Below, in pieces: positions 6,993 to 14,740 of a stretch of 38,490 nt of DNA. A model generated the notes under the pieces. It did no database searches. It was not told where the DNA came from and saw nothing but the letters and a program-made list of their open reading frames with translations. Position 1 is the first letter of the stretch, and every line of letters starts with the position of its first letter. Source of the stretch: an uncultured Bacteroidales bacterium. Its GTDB lineage: Bacteria > Bacteroidota > Bacteroidia > Bacteroidales > Muribaculaceae. Both the position numbers and the translations under genes were made by a program. The stretch lies in NCBI GenBank assembly GCA_902795825.1, contig CADBML010000210.1:1-38490 (forward strand). The letters are read 5' to 3'.

Positions 6993-8812
6993 TTTTCTTT
7001 GCGCTTTATCGTTTCAAGATTATTGATGGCTTGGGCAGCCTTGTTATAGAGATCTTCGACTTTAGAGTCGGAATTTGACGGAGTGTAGCGCGACATTTCA
7101 CATTCATCGAGTACATAAATCACGTTATTGATAGTGTCGATGTCGGCACCGATGTCGGTCAGCCTTGCCGACACGTTGTCGCGAGTGAGGTCGGACACGG
7201 GCATAGCCATTTTGTCGCTGAGATAACCCCAAACGGCACGGAGCAATTCTTCATAGAATTTGTCGAATTTATGGGATTGCATAAGTGTCCGAGCCTCCTT
7301 CAGCCGTTTACGAGCCACCTTATTCGCCTTTGACATTTTCATCTTAGTCACATCGGCATTGCGGATTGCCGACTTGCGGGAAAGCACGACTGCCGCCAGC
7401 AAACCTAAAGCGAATACGATATATATCATCCAAAACCAAGGTCTTTCGACTAAGAGGGTGTGATTACGGCTGACAGAATGATTGTCGGTTTTTATATGAA
7501 GAATATCCGTGTTCTTCTTCTCAACAGACTCAGCTGACGCTCCTCCCGCACCTTTGGCAACGTTAGCATTAATTGGTGTTGTGGTTAATGTGACGTAAGA
7601 TTTGCTCGTCGGGTCGAAATAAACAAAAGGAATAGATGGAATCACAAACTTGCCAATCTGCTGAGGGGCGAATGTGAATTCGTGGGATATCGTACCCGTC
7701 ATATCGTCGCCTGTTGACGAAGCGTTCACATCGGTTTTGGGAGTATAAAGGTCGAACGACTCGGGGAAATTCACCTTCGGCTCTTTGAGGTACTTGATAT
7801 TGCCAGTCCCTTTAACGGTGAAAATGAGCGAGGATGTCTCATTTGTGCGGAGCACGTCGTCCGACAAGTGGGCTTCAACGGTGAAATGACCGACTGCTCC
7901 ATTGAAACCATCAGGTTGAGGCTGGGGCAGGGGCATAACGTTTAAGGAACCAGTGTTTGAGTTGATTTTCATCTCCTTAGGCACCGGTCGGACGTCGCGG
8001 AACGGACCTATTGAGTATTCCTCCAATTGCTCAACCGTCAAATCATATTTGCCCGAAGTGATGGTTAATTTGCCTGATTTTTGAGGGTATAGGATGCATC
8101 GTTTTAACACGGCCGTGTAATAATTGCGGCCATTCACCTGCTCCTGCATAGAGCCTTGTGGAACTTCAAGCTCCTCAACGAGGAATCCGTCGAATGCCGG
8201 TTGTTGAGTTGCCATGAACGACTGTATGCCATATTTGGTGAACAGCTTGATTGTGCAGACAATCGCCTCCTGTTCATAGCAAGTGTTTTTCGACATTATT
8301 ATCCTGACGAAAACATCGCTTCCGGTCACCGGTTTGTCGGCAGACAGGGAAGACACCTCATCGTCGAAGGTGTTGATGTTGCCTTTAGAGGGAGAAGTGT
8401 TTGCCGATTTGCCGTTGCCCGGATGAATTGTGAATGATGTCGCTTTTGATGTGTAAGATTTTCCGCCAATCACAAAAGTCACAGGCGGGACATTGACCTT
8501 GCCTGCTTTATTTGCCTTGTAAGTGAACGAGTAATCGTTCATCGAAACCGAAGTGGATTGGCCATTGACATAAGAGTAGCTGTGCATTTGCGATACCGAG
8601 GGCCCGAACAAGAGCGTGCAGCCGGTCAATTCTGGCGCGTTGACATCTTTACATTCGCCGTTTTTCACGCTGAATGTAAGAGTGAATTTATTGCCCTCCA
8701 TCACACTTGATGGAGCCTTTACTTGCACCGAGACCTGTGCCGTGACATTCAAAGGCGACAGCATCAGCAATGATAAAATGGTGGCGAATAAAAATTTGAC
8801 TCCTATTTTCAT
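6989..8812 (-). CDS. batD: BatD: large periplasmic membrane-anchored protein
   Basis: BatD is a beta-sandwich-rich exported protein of the Bat complex. The ATG at 8812 gives 607 aa with a good signal peptide (MKIGVKFLFATILSLLMLSP, then LNVTAQ). An upstream ATG at 8878, overlapping the batC stop, would add 22 unlike residues (629 aa), though it would couple translation; the choice is uncertain. The periplasmic body has repeated Ig-like stretches (KAPSSVMEGNKFTLTFSVKN, FVRIIMSKNTCYEQEAIVCT, GNIKYLKEPKVNFPESFDLY). One membrane helix (PWFWMIYIVFALGLLAAVVL) precedes a cytosolic helical domain of about 125 residues. batE follows with a 4-nt overlap. In other bacteria the operon is linked to aerotolerance and virulence. 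Confidence 0.87.
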   Translation of the reverse strand: MKIGVKFLFATILSLLMLSPLNVTAQVSVQVKAPSSVMEGNKFTLTFSVKNGECKDVNAPELTGCTLLFGPSVSQMHSYSYVNGQSTSVSMNDYSFTYKANKAGKVNVPPVTFVIGGKSYTSKATSFTIHPGNGKSANTSPSKGNINTFDDEVSSLSADKPVTGSDVFVRIIMSKNTCYEQEAIVCTIKLFTKYGIQSFMATQQPAFDGFLVEELEVPQGSMQEQVNGRNYYTAVLKRCILYPQKSGKLTITSGKYDLTVEQLEEYSIGPFRDVRPVPKEMKINSNTGSLNVMPLPQPQPDGFNGAVGHFTVEAHLSDDVLRTNETSSLIFTVKGTGNIKYLKEPKVNFPESFDLYTPKTDVNASSTGDDMTGTISHEFTFAPQQIGKFVIPSIPFVYFDPTSKSYVTLTTTPINANVAKGAGGASAESVEKKNTDILHIKTDNHSVSRNHTLLVERPWFWMIYIVFALGLLAAVVLSRKSAIRNADVTKMKMSKANKVARKRLKEARTLMQSHKFDKFYEELLRAVWGYLSDKMAMPVSDLTRDNVSARLTDIGADIDTINNVIYVLDECEMSRYTPSNSDSKVEDLYNKAAQAINNLETIKRKEK

Positions 8813-8871
8813 CTTATTCTTTATCTTGGGGGTGGGGGTAAAAGAGAATTGAGGAAACGATAATGCAGAAT

Positions 8872-9669
8872 TTACCATTTGTGCCTTGACCTGCTGCGTG
8901 ACGATTGTTCAGCTTTTTTCATCTGAGCATTGACGCGCTGGCGAGTCGCATTCTCTTGGTTGTCAAGGGCCTTTAGAATCTGTTCGGCATTTTGCTCGGA
9001 AATGCCGTTCTGATTCTGCTGCTGACGTTGTTTGTCGTCATCCTTTTTTTCCTGAGGCTGGTTTTGCTCTTGGTCCTGCTTCTGCTCGTCTTTTTTATCC
9101 TTATTTTGGTCCTTATTGTCTTTGTTCTTGTCCTTGTTGTCTTGTTGGTCCTTATTATCCTTATCCTTGTTTTTGTCCTTGTCTTTGTCTTGTTGTTGTT
9201 CTTTCAAACGAAGCTGAGCGAGGCGCAAGTTTTGGCGCGTTTTATCATTGTCGGGATTGACACGCAATGCGTTCTTATAAAGCTCGATGCTCTGCTGATA
9301 GTCTTGAGCGTTGAATGCGAGATTCCCAAGATTATAGAATGACAATTCTTTTACTTGAGGATTTTGGGCACCCTGCGATAAATTTGTCATGATTCGTTTC
9401 GCTTCATCGACAGGGTTGTTCCCTTTATTCGGGTCGGCGGCTCCAGACTGGCGAAGGAGCGACGAAGCGAGATTAAACAGACCCACTTCCGATGCGGGAT
9501 TTTCCTCTAAGGCTTTTCGATATTGTATCTCAGCGTCGGCATAATGCTTTGAATTATAAAGCGAATTACCGTGTCGGATAAAATTCCGCTCTTTTTTTGT
9601 CGATTCTTGTGCAAAAGAAGAGATGGCGGCGAGAGCCATTATTGCAATAAGAAAGAATAACCGTTTCAT
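8872..9669 (-). CDS. batC: BatC: TPR protein with a charged Lys/Asp/Gln-rich tail
   Basis: This 265-aa exported protein begins with a signal peptide (MKRLFFLIAIMALAAISSFA). Three TPR-like units (about 30-160) follow, with FIRHGNSLYNSKHYADAEIQ, YRKALEENPASEVGLFNLAS and FYNLGNLAFNAQDYQQSIEL. Residues of about 160-225 are an extreme low-complexity run of Asp-Lys, Asn-Lys and Gln repeats, then a helical basic end (QRVNAQMKKAEQSSRSRSRH). TPRs suggest protein docking. The charged segment is common in BatC homologues and varies in length. It overlaps batB upstream by 4 nt, and its stop overlaps the alternative batD start. The antisense strand of the Lys/Asp run encodes a false hydrophobic ORF. Confidence 0.86.
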   Translation of the reverse strand: MKRLFFLIAIMALAAISSFAQESTKKERNFIRHGNSLYNSKHYADAEIQYRKALEENPASEVGLFNLASSLLRQSGAADPNKGNNPVDEAKRIMTNLSQGAQNPQVKELSFYNLGNLAFNAQDYQQSIELYKNALRVNPDNDKTRQNLRLAQLRLKEQQQDKDKDKNKDKDNKDQQDNKDKNKDNKDQNKDKKDEQKQDQEQNQPQEKKDDDKQRQQQNQNGISEQNAEQILKALDNQENATRQRVNAQMKKAEQSSRSRSRHKW

Positions 9670-10721
9670 TTTGATGCCCCTTTCTTTTCTTTAGTGAAGA
9701 AATTTATTTTATCGAGCCAAGAGTTCTTTTTGTCGAGAATGAAAAGGTCGATAAGGAGGAATACAATGGCTAAGAACGCGAATATCGGGAACTGTTCGGC
9801 GCTTTGCGAGAAAACCACTTTTTCAAAATCAGATGTGGCAAGTTTTTTCAGGTGGTTGTTCAAGTCAGACACGACCGAAGAACTTTCACCCGACAGATAA
9901 AGGCCACCACATTCGTCGGCCAACGAACGGGCGAGATCCTCATTAAGGCGGGTGACAACAGGCACGCCTTTTTCATCGACGAAGAAGCTTTGGTTAGTGC
10001 GGTCGAGCGGAATCATATTGCCTTTGGTTGTACCAAGCCCAACGACATCGATTTGTATGCCATTCTTATGGGCCTCTTTTGCCATTTCGAGGGCATTGTC
10101 GCCAAAATCCTCACAGTCAGTCAGGATGATAATCGCTTTCTGAACCGTCTCATCGGGAGAAAAAGATTTCATCGACATTCCAATAGCGGCTCCAATAGCG
10201 GTGCCTTGAGTCGGCACCATCTCTGTCGATATGCTGTTGAGAAACATCTTTGCCGAACTGAAATCGGTAGTGATAGGCATTTGAGTATATGCTTCACCGG
10301 CGAAGACGACAAGACCCACTTTGTCGTTACGCATCTTGTCGATTATTTTCTCAAGAATCTGTTTTGCTCGGTCGAGACGGCTGATTCCTCGTGGGTCGTC
10401 GTTATATGAAGCCAACATGGAGTTTGACACGTCAATCGCGATAACAGCCTCAATGCCCTGAACGTTTGTTACCTCTTCTTTGGCTCCGGCACGTGGACGC
10501 GCTAGTGCAATTATGATAAAAGCAAGAGCAAGCATTTCGATGGTGAGTTTTACCCCATGCTTGTAGGCCGAAACTTCGGGCATGAGCGATTCGGTGTTGA
10601 GTGACTTGCCGAATTTTTTAAGTCGTCGATTGCGCGCATGGCGCACGATGAAATGGACTCCAATTATGAATGGAATAAGAAGGAGAAGATATAGGACGTT
10701 GGGATGAGCGAAACTGAACAT
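9666..10721 (-). CDS. batB: BatB: von Willebrand factor A membrane protein
   Basis: This 351-aa protein has an aerotolerance-regulator-type N-terminus: two membrane helices at about 8-25 and 57-75 around a short loop. A VWA domain (about 90-290) follows with a complete MIDAS, namely DVSNS (D97, S99, S101), the threonine of a TQGTAIG stretch and ILTDCEDFGDN. A third helix (FPIFAFLAIVFLLIDLFIL) lies near the C-terminus. VWA domains with a MIDAS bind partner proteins through a divalent metal. Two consecutive VWA proteins (BatA, BatB) are diagnostic of the operon. It starts 14 nt after batA and overlaps batC by 4 nt. Confidence 0.92.
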   Translation of the reverse strand: MFSFAHPNVLYLLLLIPFIIGVHFIVRHARNRRLKKFGKSLNTESLMPEVSAYKHGVKLTIEMLALAFIIIALARPRAGAKEEVTNVQGIEAVIAIDVSNSMLASYNDDPRGISRLDRAKQILEKIIDKMRNDKVGLVVFAGEAYTQMPITTDFSSAKMFLNSISTEMVPTQGTAIGAAIGMSMKSFSPDETVQKAIIILTDCEDFGDNALEMAKEAHKNGIQIDVVGLGTTKGNMIPLDRTNQSFFVDEKGVPVVTRLNEDLARSLADECGGLYLSGESSSVVSDLNNHLKKLATSDFEKVVFSQSAEQFPIFAFLAIVFLLIDLFILDKKNSWLDKINFFTKEKKGASK

Positions 10722-10735
10722 TTGTAAGTGGCGCG

Positions 10736-11722
10736 TTACGGAAGACGACGTAGAATTATTTTTCGGATGAATATTTCAAGGAGAAGAAACGCAAGAGCGG
10801 CCCAAGCCCATTTCTCGTAATCATCTTGGGCGTGGGAGAAGTTCTTGACATCCATCTCAGTCTTTTCGAGTTTGTCGATTTCGGAGAAAATCTCCTTTAA
10901 TACGGAATTGCTTGTGGCGCGGAAGTATTTTCCCCCAGTTGTCGATGCGATTTTTTTGAGCGACTCTTCATCGATGACAACTGGTTGATTGGTGTAAACA
11001 AGGCGGCCAAAAATATCAATCGACGGAGACGGAGCCATACCGTTACGTCCGACACCGACGGTGTAAACCTTTATGCCGAGATTTTTGGCGATTTCGGCCG
11101 CAGTGTTGGGCGCGACAATGCCGGTGTTGTTAGATCCGTCGGTCAGCAGGATGATGCTTTTCGACTTGGCCTTTCCATCACGGATGCGGTTGATGGCTGT
11201 GGCAAGACCGTCGCCAATGGCAGTGCCGTCCTCAATCATTCCGATTTTAATGTCCTTAATGTAGTTAGCGACCGCCGCATGATTAACTGTCATAGGCACA
11301 GCAGTGAAACTCTCGCCTGCGAATATGACTACACCGATGTTGTCGTATTCACGGGAGAGGGCAAACTGCGTGGCCACATTCTTTGCCGCTTCAAAGCGGT
11401 TGGGCTTGAAGTCCTGCGAAAGCATACTTGTGGATATGTCGAGCGAAATGATGATGTCGGTTCCCTCGGTGCGTTGAGTCGACCAATGGTCGGTGGTTTG
11501 GGGGCGTGCAATCACTACCACCAAACAGGCGAAAGCCGCCATGCGAAGAAGGAAAAGAGCATGATTTAGGTACTCTTTCCACGAGCGGGGAACACGCTCA
11601 AATTGACGCGTGGTAGAGAGCGACAAAGATGGGTACGACTTGACAATCTTCCAAATATAGAAAGCAGTGAATGGGATTATCAGAAGTAACAGCCAAAGAT
11701 ATGATGGGTGAACAAATTCCAT
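10736..11722 (-). CDS. batA: BatA: von Willebrand factor A membrane protein
   Basis: This 328-aa paralogue of BatB begins with the aerotolerance N-terminal module (MEFVHPSYLWLLLLIIPFTA) and a second helix at about 57-73. The VWA domain at about 88-285 has the MIDAS residues D95, S97 and S99 (DISTSM), the DGTAIGDGLATAINRI loop and LLTDGSNNTG. A C-terminal helix (WAWAALAFLLLEIFI) follows. It probably sits in the inner membrane with the VWA domain available for metal-dependent partner binding, perhaps regulated by the MoxR ATPase of the same operon. It starts 2 nt after the DUF4381-like gene. Confidence 0.92.
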   Translation of the reverse strand: MEFVHPSYLWLLLLIIPFTAFYIWKIVKSYPSLSLSTTRQFERVPRSWKEYLNHALFLLRMAAFACLVVVIARPQTTDHWSTQRTEGTDIIISLDISTSMLSQDFKPNRFEAAKNVATQFALSREYDNIGVVIFAGESFTAVPMTVNHAAVANYIKDIKIGMIEDGTAIGDGLATAINRIRDGKAKSKSIILLTDGSNNTGIVAPNTAAEIAKNLGIKVYTVGVGRNGMAPSPSIDIFGRLVYTNQPVVIDEESLKKIASTTGGKYFRATSNSVLKEIFSEIDKLEKTEMDVKNFSHAQDDYEKWAWAALAFLLLEIFIRKIILRRLP

Positions 11723-11724
11723 TG

Positions 11725-12702
11725 TCAGGGTAGTTTAGGGGAGTTTTGTTGGTCGTCAGTCTCGGCTGCGACAGGAATTGGCTTTGTCGTTTCAACAAAC
11801 GATAGGGCATTTTCGAAAGCCTTGTTATTGTCGTCGGGCAATGGCCGCACTTTGGCGAATTTGACAAAGTCGGCGATGTGGAGCACCGATTCCATAGTTG
11901 TCGAAGCGTCGCGCGTGTCGTTATTGTTGCTGAGGCTTTCGACTATTTGAGTTGTGGTCATTTCCATGGCATTAATGCCAAAACGGCCGTCGAGATAAAT
12001 ACGCAAGATTTCAGTGAGACGAGTATAGAATTCTTTTTCCCGTCCATTCTCACAGAGATTCTCGGCGCGTAATTTTTCGAGGCTGGAAATCGCAAGCTCA
12101 TAGGGCGGCACTTCTTTCTTTTTGAAAATTTGAGGAAGCTCTTTCTTGCGGAAATATTTGAAATAGAAATATACCAGCAGACCAAGAAGGATAGCAAACA
12201 AAAAAGCCCACCAATAGTCGGTGACGACATCGGGGAGGTAATCAAAAAACCGTGTGTCAGGCTCAACTACAGGGGCGTAGTCATGAACAGTCTGAAGTGT
12301 ATCGACGGGAACCGGCAACACTTTAAGCGCCATTTCCTCTGTGAAAAAAGAATCTTTACCCACGAGATAAAGAATCGGAGGAAGTGTGTAAAGTCCAGAG
12401 TCGAATGATTGCAGAATAAGGTCAAAACGAATTTGCCGACGGTCGTTTCCAAGATCGATAGTGTCGGCCTTCGTAATGCCCGCAACTTCTACCGCCGATG
12501 TCAGCGTGTCATTTTTTGTTTGGGGCATATATCCCATATCGTTAACGCCTTGAAGAATTTCGATATGCATGGGAGTGGTTTTGCCCATTACGATGTAAGC
12601 GGAATCCATCGAGGCTTTGACGACAACATTTGCTGCCACACAATATCCCGACGTGGATGCGCAGAATAACGATATAAGTAGTATTTTGAATGAGAGTCGC
12701 AT
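11725..12702 (-). CDS. Bat-operon membrane protein of unknown role (DUF4381-like)
   Basis: This 325-aa protein lies between the DUF58 and batA genes, the place where Bacteroidetes bat operons normally carry a BatD-like/DUF4381-like membrane protein. A signal peptide (MRLSFKILLISLFCASTSGY) is followed by a periplasmic beta-rich region of about 135 residues (VVVKASMDSAYIVMGKTTPM). One membrane helix (about 163-183, WWAFLFAILLGLLVYFYFKY) precedes a basic stretch and a cytosolic helical domain with PYELAISSLEKLRAENL, REKEFYTRLTEILRIYLDGR and FGINAMEMTTTQIVESL. This last part resembles the cytosolic tails of BatD and DUF4381 proteins. The biochemical role is unknown; a link between periplasm and the MoxR/DUF58 module is inferred. 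Confidence 0.75.
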   Translation of the reverse strand: MRLSFKILLISLFCASTSGYCVAANVVVKASMDSAYIVMGKTTPMHIEILQGVNDMGYMPQTKNDTLTSAVEVAGITKADTIDLGNDRRQIRFDLILQSFDSGLYTLPPILYLVGKDSFFTEEMALKVLPVPVDTLQTVHDYAPVVEPDTRFFDYLPDVVTDYWWAFLFAILLGLLVYFYFKYFRKKELPQIFKKKEVPPYELAISSLEKLRAENLCENGREKEFYTRLTEILRIYLDGRFGINAMEMTTTQIVESLSNNNDTRDASTTMESVLHIADFVKFAKVRPLPDDNNKAFENALSFVETTKPIPVAAETDDQQNSPKLP

Positions 12703-12713
12703 TGTTAAGTAGT

Positions 12714-13589
12714 TTATCTTACGCCACGTCTGCTGAATAGGGCGAGAAGGGCTTTAACATAATCCTCATCTGTTGCCACTGAAATAGAATCTACGCCGCA
12801 GCGGTTGAACGTCGCATTCAGGCGTTGTTGATTGTCATACCACCAACGGCTATAAGCCTTTCTTACTCTTCGCGAAGAAGTGTCGATCCACCTGTCGGTG
12901 CCCGTTTCCATATCGTGGAATTTCACGAAGCCCACGTTTTCCATTTCCGCGTCGCGTTTGTCAAAGACTTGAATTGCCACAACATCGTGCTTCTTGTTTG
13001 CTATCGTCAACGACTGAGAGAAATCGTGCGAATCGATGTAATCGGAAATGAGGAAAGTGGTGCAGCGTTTTTTTATGGCATCTGTTATGAAAATCAGGGG
13101 CGAATTAATATCAGTCAGCTTATTCTCGGGAGTATAATATAGGATTTCTCTGATAATGTAGAGAATATGTTTTCTGCCTTTGCGCGGCGGGATAAACTTC
13201 TCGGTTCTATCAGTGAAGAAGATTACCCCGATTTTGTCGTTGTTTTGAATCGCAGAAAAGGCGAGAGTGGCCGCAACTTCGGCGATGTACTCACGTTTTT
13301 CCGAGCCGACCGCACCAAAACCACGGCTTTCCGACACGTCGATGAGCAACATCACCGTCAGTTCACGTTCCTCCTCATAGACTTTGACATAGGGGCGGTT
13401 ATGTCGGGCGGTGACATTCCAGTCGATGTCGCGGATGTCGTCGCCGTATTGGTATTCACGCACTTCCGAGAATGTCATTCCGCGACCTTTAAATGCGGAA
13501 TGATATTCACCCGCGAATATATTCTGCGACAATCCTCGGGTTTTAATCTCAATCTTTCGAACTTTTTTCAGAAGTTCAAGGGTTTCCAT
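12714..13589 (-). CDS. DUF58 family protein with degenerate VWA domain
   Basis: This 291-aa soluble protein is the usual partner of MoxR ATPases. It carries the DUF58 signature VREYQYGDDIRDIDWNVTAR (residues 43-62), then a VWA-like domain with LLIDVSESRGFG (D84, S86, S88) and a later FLISDYID strand. Unlike BatA and BatB it has no membrane helices. The family is thought to present a client or partner to the MoxR AAA+ ring, but the substrate is unknown. It starts 24 nt after moxR and precedes the DUF4381-like gene by 11 nt, so it is part of the same transcript. Confidence 0.9.
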   Translation of the reverse strand: METLELLKKVRKIEIKTRGLSQNIFAGEYHSAFKGRGMTFSEVREYQYGDDIRDIDWNVTARHNRPYVKVYEEERELTVMLLIDVSESRGFGAVGSEKREYIAEVAATLAFSAIQNNDKIGVIFFTDRTEKFIPPRKGRKHILYIIREILYYTPENKLTDINSPLIFITDAIKKRCTTFLISDYIDSHDFSQSLTIANKKHDVVAIQVFDKRDAEMENVGFVKFHDMETGTDRWIDTSSRRVRKAYSRWWYDNQQRLNATFNRCGVDSISVATDEDYVKALLALFSRRGVR

Positions 13590-13613
13590 AATCGAAGATG
13601 AACAATATTGTGA

Positions 13614-14609
13614 TTAGGGCACTTCGACTTTGTCGAGAATGTTGGAAATGATTTCGTCGGCTGTAATGTTGTTTGCCTCAGCCTCATACGACAGACCGAG
13701 ACGATGACGCATCACGTCGTGACAGACGGCGCGGACATCCTCGGGAATTACGTAACCTCTGCCGCGAAGGAAAGCGTATGCTTTCGCTGTCTTTGCGAGA
13801 TTGATTGATGCGCGGGGTGACGAGCCAAACGAGATTATTCCATTCAGGTCGGTCAATCCATAGTCGGCCGGGTATCTCGTGGCAAAGACGATATCGACGA
13901 TATACTGTTCAATCTTTTCGTCAATGTAAATTTTTTCGACCACTTTTTGAGCATCGATTATGTCGGAAGGACGAAGCAGGGGAGTGACGGGTGATTGTTC
14001 ACGGCTGAGATTTTGGCGGATAATCACCTTTTCCTCTTCTTTGCGAGGATATGAAATGATGACTTTCATTAAGAAACGGTCAACTTGGGCTTCGGGCAAT
14101 GGATATGTGCCTTCCTGCTCGATTGGGTTTTGTGTGGCCATGACAAGGAATGGATCATCGAGGGCGAAAGTGTTGTCGCCGATGGTCACTTGGCGTTCTT
14201 GCATAGCCTCAAGAAGCGCACTCTGAACTTTTGCCGGAGCGCGGTTAATCTCGTCGGCAAGAATAAAGTTTGCGAAAATCGGGCCTTTCTTCACTTGGAA
14301 CTGCTCTTTTTGAACGCTGTAAACCATTGTGCCCACGACATCGGCAGGCAGCAAATCGGGCGTGAATTGGATACGGCTGTATTTCGCGTCGATAATTTGG
14401 GCCAGCGTTTTAATGGCTAAAGTTTTTGCCAGTCCAGGAACGCCTTCAAGAAGAATATGCCCATTAGAAAGCAGTGCTATAAGCAATGAATCAACCAAAT
14501 GCGCCTGACCGACTATGCGCTGGTCCATGCCTTTTTTGACAAGATTTATAAAGTCGCTTTTTGAGCTTACAAGCTCGTTCAACTCGCGGATATTTACTAT
14601 ATCACTCAT
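13614..14609 (-). CDS. MoxR-family AAA+ ATPase, first gene of the Bat operon
   Basis: MoxR proteins are AAA+ chaperone-like ATPases that activate or assemble VWA-domain partners. The 331-aa sequence has Walker A GVPGLAKT (56-63), Walker B with LADEINRAPAKVQSALLEAM (117-136), sensor 1 in VMATQNPIEQEGTYPLPEAQ and the following DRFLMKV arginine region, and the C-terminal lid with FGSSPRASINLAKTAKAYAF. Its place ahead of DUF58, BatA and BatB matches the classic operon. The gene follows a terminator of the HU-LysM gene and a TAATTTTG element (14660-14667), so it probably begins a new transcript. Confidence 0.93.
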   Translation of the reverse strand: MSDIVNIRELNELVSSKSDFINLVKKGMDQRIVGQAHLVDSLLIALLSNGHILLEGVPGLAKTLAIKTLAQIIDAKYSRIQFTPDLLPADVVGTMVYSVQKEQFQVKKGPIFANFILADEINRAPAKVQSALLEAMQERQVTIGDNTFALDDPFLVMATQNPIEQEGTYPLPEAQVDRFLMKVIISYPRKEEEKVIIRQNLSREQSPVTPLLRPSDIIDAQKVVEKIYIDEKIEQYIVDIVFATRYPADYGLTDLNGIISFGSSPRASINLAKTAKAYAFLRGRGYVIPEDVRAVCHDVMRHRLGLSYEAEANNITADEIISNILDKVEVP

Positions 14610-14659
14610 TGTTTTGACTATAATTATAAGTTATGTTATTTTGTTGATTTTTCTGATTA

Positions 14660-14667
14660 CAAAATTA
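14660..14667 (-). promoter_or_regulatory. Possible -7 element of the moxR-bat operon (TAATTTTG)
   Basis: TAATTTTG on the minus strand matches TAnnTTTG and lies about 43 nt before the moxR ATG, overlapping the tail of the preceding terminator. No TTTG is visible at the ideal upstream distance, so support is limited to one element and the position. Confidence 0.45.
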
Positions 14668-14671
14668 ATAA

Positions 14672-14696
14672 ATTCCCACGCTTTTGGCGAGGGAAT
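14672..14696 (-). terminator. Terminator after the HU-LysM gene
   Basis: ATTCCC (14672-14677) pairs with GGGAAT (14691-14696), with an inner CGC/GCG pair across one mismatch. On the minus strand a T-rich stretch (TTTATTAATTTT) follows. It lies 45-70 nt past the HU-LysM stop and separates that transcript from moxR. Confidence 0.7.
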
Positions 14697-14740
14697 AAAT
14701 GTTAAATTTGACTATAATAAGTTTAGTTCTATTAACAAAA

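Noticed and set aside
8992-9342. Plus-strand ORF of 116 aa that looks like a highly hydrophobic membrane protein
   Set aside because: It is the exact antisense of the BatC Lys/Asp/Gln repeat. GAC/AAG-rich codons read in reverse give Val/Leu/Ile, so the hydrophobicity is an artefact.
9804-10409. Plus-strand ORF of 201 aa across batB
   Set aside because: It is entirely antisense to the VWA domain of BatB, which has intact MIDAS motifs and operon position. The antisense product shows no recognisable domain.
10985-11569. Plus-strand ORF of 194 aa across batA
   Set aside because: It is antisense to BatA, with no promoter and no recognisable domain, and the sense frame is fully supported.
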